Assembly (NCBI GenBank): GCA_020057445.1
Contig: JAGVFV010000090.1
Span: forward strand, 1-8,071
DNA from: an archaeon
GTDB lineage: Archaea > Nanobdellota > Nanobdellia > Woesearchaeales > JAHJEM01
Direction of reading: 5' to 3'
DNA: 8,071 nt
This document shows positions 6,547-8,071 of the stretch, in pieces. Numbering within the stretch: position 1 is the stretch's first letter; each line of letters opens with the position of its first letter. The notes under the pieces were generated by a model. That model was given only the letters and a program-made list of their open reading frames with translations. It was not told the DNA's origin and ran no database searches. A program made the translations under genes and the position numbers.

Positions 6547-6554
6547 TTTAAATA
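6547..6554 (+). promoter_or_regulatory. TATA box of the helix-turn-helix regulator gene
   Basis: TTTAAATA lies with its centre about 25 bases before ATG 6575, predicting a leaderless transcript. It is embedded in the perfect 12-base palindrome GTATTTAAATAC (6544-6555) and is preceded by GTTAAG (6539-6544), also found beside the sufB TATA box. Confidence 0.6.
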
Positions 6555-6574
6555 CGAAGCATCTCTTTTTCAGG

Positions 6575-6919
6575 ATGAAACCGACATTGCAGGAAATCGA
6601 GGTCTGGTACATCCTTCCAGGTATCCGAAAAGAGCTTGCGGTAGCGATGAAGAAGAAAGGAATGTCGCAGGCAAAGATCGCAGGCACTCTTGGCATCACA
6701 GAGGCTGCTGTTTCTCAATATGTGAAGGCGAAGCGCGCAAAAGAGGTGCGCTTTGGCAAGAACCTGAAAAAAGAGATCGAGAAGTCAGCAGAAGGCATCA
6801 TCGCGGGGAAGAACCAGCGAAGGGAGATCCAGCGCCTCATCAACGTCGCAGAGAAGGACATGATCGTCTGCAGCATGTGCGCAGACAAGTGCCAAGGCGG
6901 GAAAGAATGCTTTGGATGA
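6575..6919 (+). CDS. Archaeal helix-turn-helix transcriptional regulator with four-cysteine tail
   Basis: The 114-residue protein resembles the archaeal family of small predicted regulators related to COG2522. EVWYILPGIRKELAVAM (9-25) is the typical N-terminal helix. SQAKIAGTLGITEAAVSQYV (31-50) is a helix-turn-helix of the Xre/lambda type. Residues 60-95 look helical and charged. The tail has Cys99, Cys102, Cys106 and Cys112 in a CX2CX3CX5C pattern, able in principle to bind zinc or an Fe-S cluster; cysteine pairs near the C-terminus are, as I recall, common in this family. ATG 6575 is chosen because the TATA box is 25 bases upstream; the frame extends to 6512, but that part would precede the transcript. 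Its target is unknown. The promoter half-site shared with sufB makes control of suf, or of itself, a reasonable guess. Confidence 0.8.
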   Translation: MKPTLQEIEVWYILPGIRKELAVAMKKKGMSQAKIAGTLGITEAAVSQYVKAKRAKEVRFGKNLKKEIEKSAEGIIAGKNQRREIQRLINVAEKDMIVCSMCADKCQGGKECFG

Positions 6920-6939
6920 TTCTCATTCTGGTTTACATA

Positions 6940-6946
6940 TTTTTTT
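6940..6946 (+). terminator. T-tract terminator after the regulator gene
   Basis: Seven consecutive Ts begin 20 bases after the regulator stop, in an AT-rich stretch. This is a typical archaeal U-tract terminator for the plus-strand transcript. Confidence 0.45.
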
Positions 6947-6992
6947 CTTAAAATACCTGCCCACATTTATTGCTCGAACTGGGCTTAATACC

Positions 6993-7020
6993 CCGCAGCT
7001 CTGCTGCGGTTGGGATTTTT
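6993..7020 (+). terminator. GC-rich hairpin followed by five Ts
   Basis: CCGCAGC (6993-6999), loop TCT and GCTGCGG (7003-7009) form a perfect 7-base stem, followed by TTGGGA and TTTTT at 7016-7020. On the plus strand it looks like a bacterial-type intrinsic terminator and could back up the T tract at 6940. It also lies ten bases past the stop of the minus-strand peptidase gene and may protect that mRNA's 3' end. The palindrome could instead be a dispersed REP-like repeat. Confidence 0.45.
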
Positions 7021-8071
7021 ATTCTCGTTCCATGAATGCCTTGAATCCTTTCATGCATTGGTAGAGGTCTCCGATGTGGAGTATGCTCCGCTTGCCGTGC
7101 ATTCCTGAGACCGGAGCTCCTGCGTCAATCGTCGGTATCCCGCGTTCTGCAAAGTACCTTGCGATGGTCCCTCCGCCTCCCTGCTCTATCTTTGAGGGGA
7201 TTGAAGATACCTGGTAGACCACTTTTTCCTTCTCAAAGAGGTTCATCATGTAGTCCATGAGGAATGCAGGCGCCCTGTTCCCTCCTCCCTGTCCTTTGCT
7301 GCCGTTGATCCTGCAGATGACAAGTCCTCTCCCTGGTTTTGCGCTGTTGTCAGGGTCGGACAGGTCAAGATTCCTGTGGTTGAGGGCGATATCGACATCT
7401 GCAGAGATCATGCGCGAATGCCGAAGTATGGTGCGGATGTCTGCCTCTGTTATCTTTCCTTCTGTCTCCATGACGTGATCGAGCACATGCTCGAAGAAGG
7501 AACCTATCGCGCCGGTAAGGCCTGTCGATCCGATCTCTTCGCGGTCAAAGGCAAAGCAGACTGTCGTATATGTGGGAGTGCTCCTATAGAGTGCTTCGAA
7601 GATGGAAAAGACAGAGCTCCGATCATCATGCCCGTATCCTGCGATGAGCTCGTTTCCAGGAAGCGCGACTGTTTGGAATCGTGGCACTGCATAGAAGTCT
7701 CCCCTTGCAAAGTCTTTCTCTTCGATAGCAGTTCCCGCAAGCTTGCTGATGTATGCGAGGAAGTCTTTCTTTGTCCGACTTCCGACGGTGATGTCGTTGA
7801 CCTCTCCCTTGAATACTTCTTTGAAAGGCTTGTCGCCAAGGTCGCTCGAGATGTGTATGGTCGGCTCGAATATTGTCCCTGGGAATTCAACCTCATGTAT
7901 TTTGTTGTTCTTGACGATGCGTCCGATGACCGTGACATCAGTATCGCCGTAGTGGTGGTTCCAGAATCCGCCGTAGGGGCGGGTGTCGAGTCGTACGCCG
8001 AGGTAATTGTCTTCCTTTATGGGATGGTCTTTGAGATGGAGGCTGCAGAAATCAGCATGCGCACCAAGGAG
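7019..8071 (-). CDS. M18-family metalloaminopeptidase (N-terminus outside window)
   Basis: The frame is open from the window edge at 8071 to a TAA at 7021-7019, giving 350 residues without a start. M18 enzymes are cytosolic di-zinc aminopeptidases, often aspartyl-specific, forming large tetrahedral oligomers. Numbering from the window edge, the metal and catalytic residues are His5 (GAHADF), an Asp in GHDDRSS (149 or 150), Glu178-Glu179 (FDREEIGST), Asp225 (ISADVD) and His325 (SGMHGKR). The block GAPVSGMHGKRSILHIGDLY matches the M18 C-terminal region, and PTIHISSDL matches the middle domain. Family members are about 430-480 residues, so roughly 80-100 are missing upstream. A GTG at 7687-7685 is internal to the domain and not a plausible start. 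Substrate specificity cannot be read from the sequence. Confidence 0.87.
   Translation of the reverse strand, partial: LLGAHADFCSLHLKDHPIKEDNYLGVRLDTRPYGGFWNHHYGDTDVTVIGRIVKNNKIHEVEFPGTIFEPTIHISSDLGDKPFKEVFKGEVNDITVGSRTKKDFLAYISKLAGTAIEEKDFARGDFYAVPRFQTVALPGNELIAGYGHDDRSSVFSIFEALYRSTPTYTTVCFAFDREEIGSTGLTGAIGSFFEHVLDHVMETEGKITEADIRTILRHSRMISADVDIALNHRNLDLSDPDNSAKPGRGLVICRINGSKGQGGGNRAPAFLMDYMMNLFEKEKVVYQVSSIPSKIEQGGGGTIARYFAERGIPTIDAGAPVSGMHGKRSILHIGDLYQCMKGFKAFMERE

Noticed and set aside
6512..6574. N-terminal extension of the helix-turn-helix regulator
   Set aside because: It spans the TATA box at 6547-6554, and the recognised family sequence starts at the second methionine.

Overview
The window looks archaeal. 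Three of its four recognisable promoters have an archaeal TATA box (TTTAAATA or TTAAAATA) about 25 bases upstream of the start codon, as expected for leaderless transcripts. The fourth, in front of sufB, has TTTATAAA followed by a short leader with a GGAG ribosome site. Candidate terminators include plain T tracts. A small helix-turn-helix protein has the archaeal type of domain (WYILPGIRKEL... followed by SQAKIAGTLGITEAAVSQY). A DPANN-type lineage such as Woesearchaeota is my best guess from the gene content, but this rests on general resemblance, not on a marker gene.

Positions 1-96 hold the last codons of an unidentified gene. Positions 169-4936 are a tightly packed five-gene iron-sulfur cluster assembly operon in the order sufB-sufD-sufS-sufU-sufC. 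The genes are separated by at most 16 bases or overlap by 11 and 23 bases. SufS (cysteine desulfurase) and SufU (zinc-type sulfur acceptor) should supply sulfane sulfur to a SufB-SufC-SufD scaffold driven by the SufC ATPase. This is a complete SUF pathway, not the bare SufB-SufC pair common in archaea. The catalytic or ligand residues I looked for are all present. SufU is unusual because it lacks most of the insertion that normally separates it from IscU.

Positions 4982-5593 (minus strand) hold a uridine-kinase-family P-loop kinase in clearly AT-rich DNA, pointing away from the suf operon's other end and convergent with sufC. It may be a horizontally acquired gene. It is divergent from an MgtC-family membrane protein (5778-6404). 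Next comes a 114-residue helix-turn-helix regulator (6575-6919) with a four-cysteine C-terminal tail. After a hairpin/terminator region (6920-7018), the minus strand carries most of an M18-family metalloaminopeptidase whose N-terminus lies beyond position 8071.

The most interesting signals are an inverted repeat abutting the sufB TATA box, and the same GTTAAGT half-site next to the TATA box of the cysteine-tailed regulator. Together they suggest, without proving, that the regulator could be an Fe-S- or metal-responsive controller of the suf operon. Nothing in the window is a CRISPR array, tRNA, rRNA or transposase gene.
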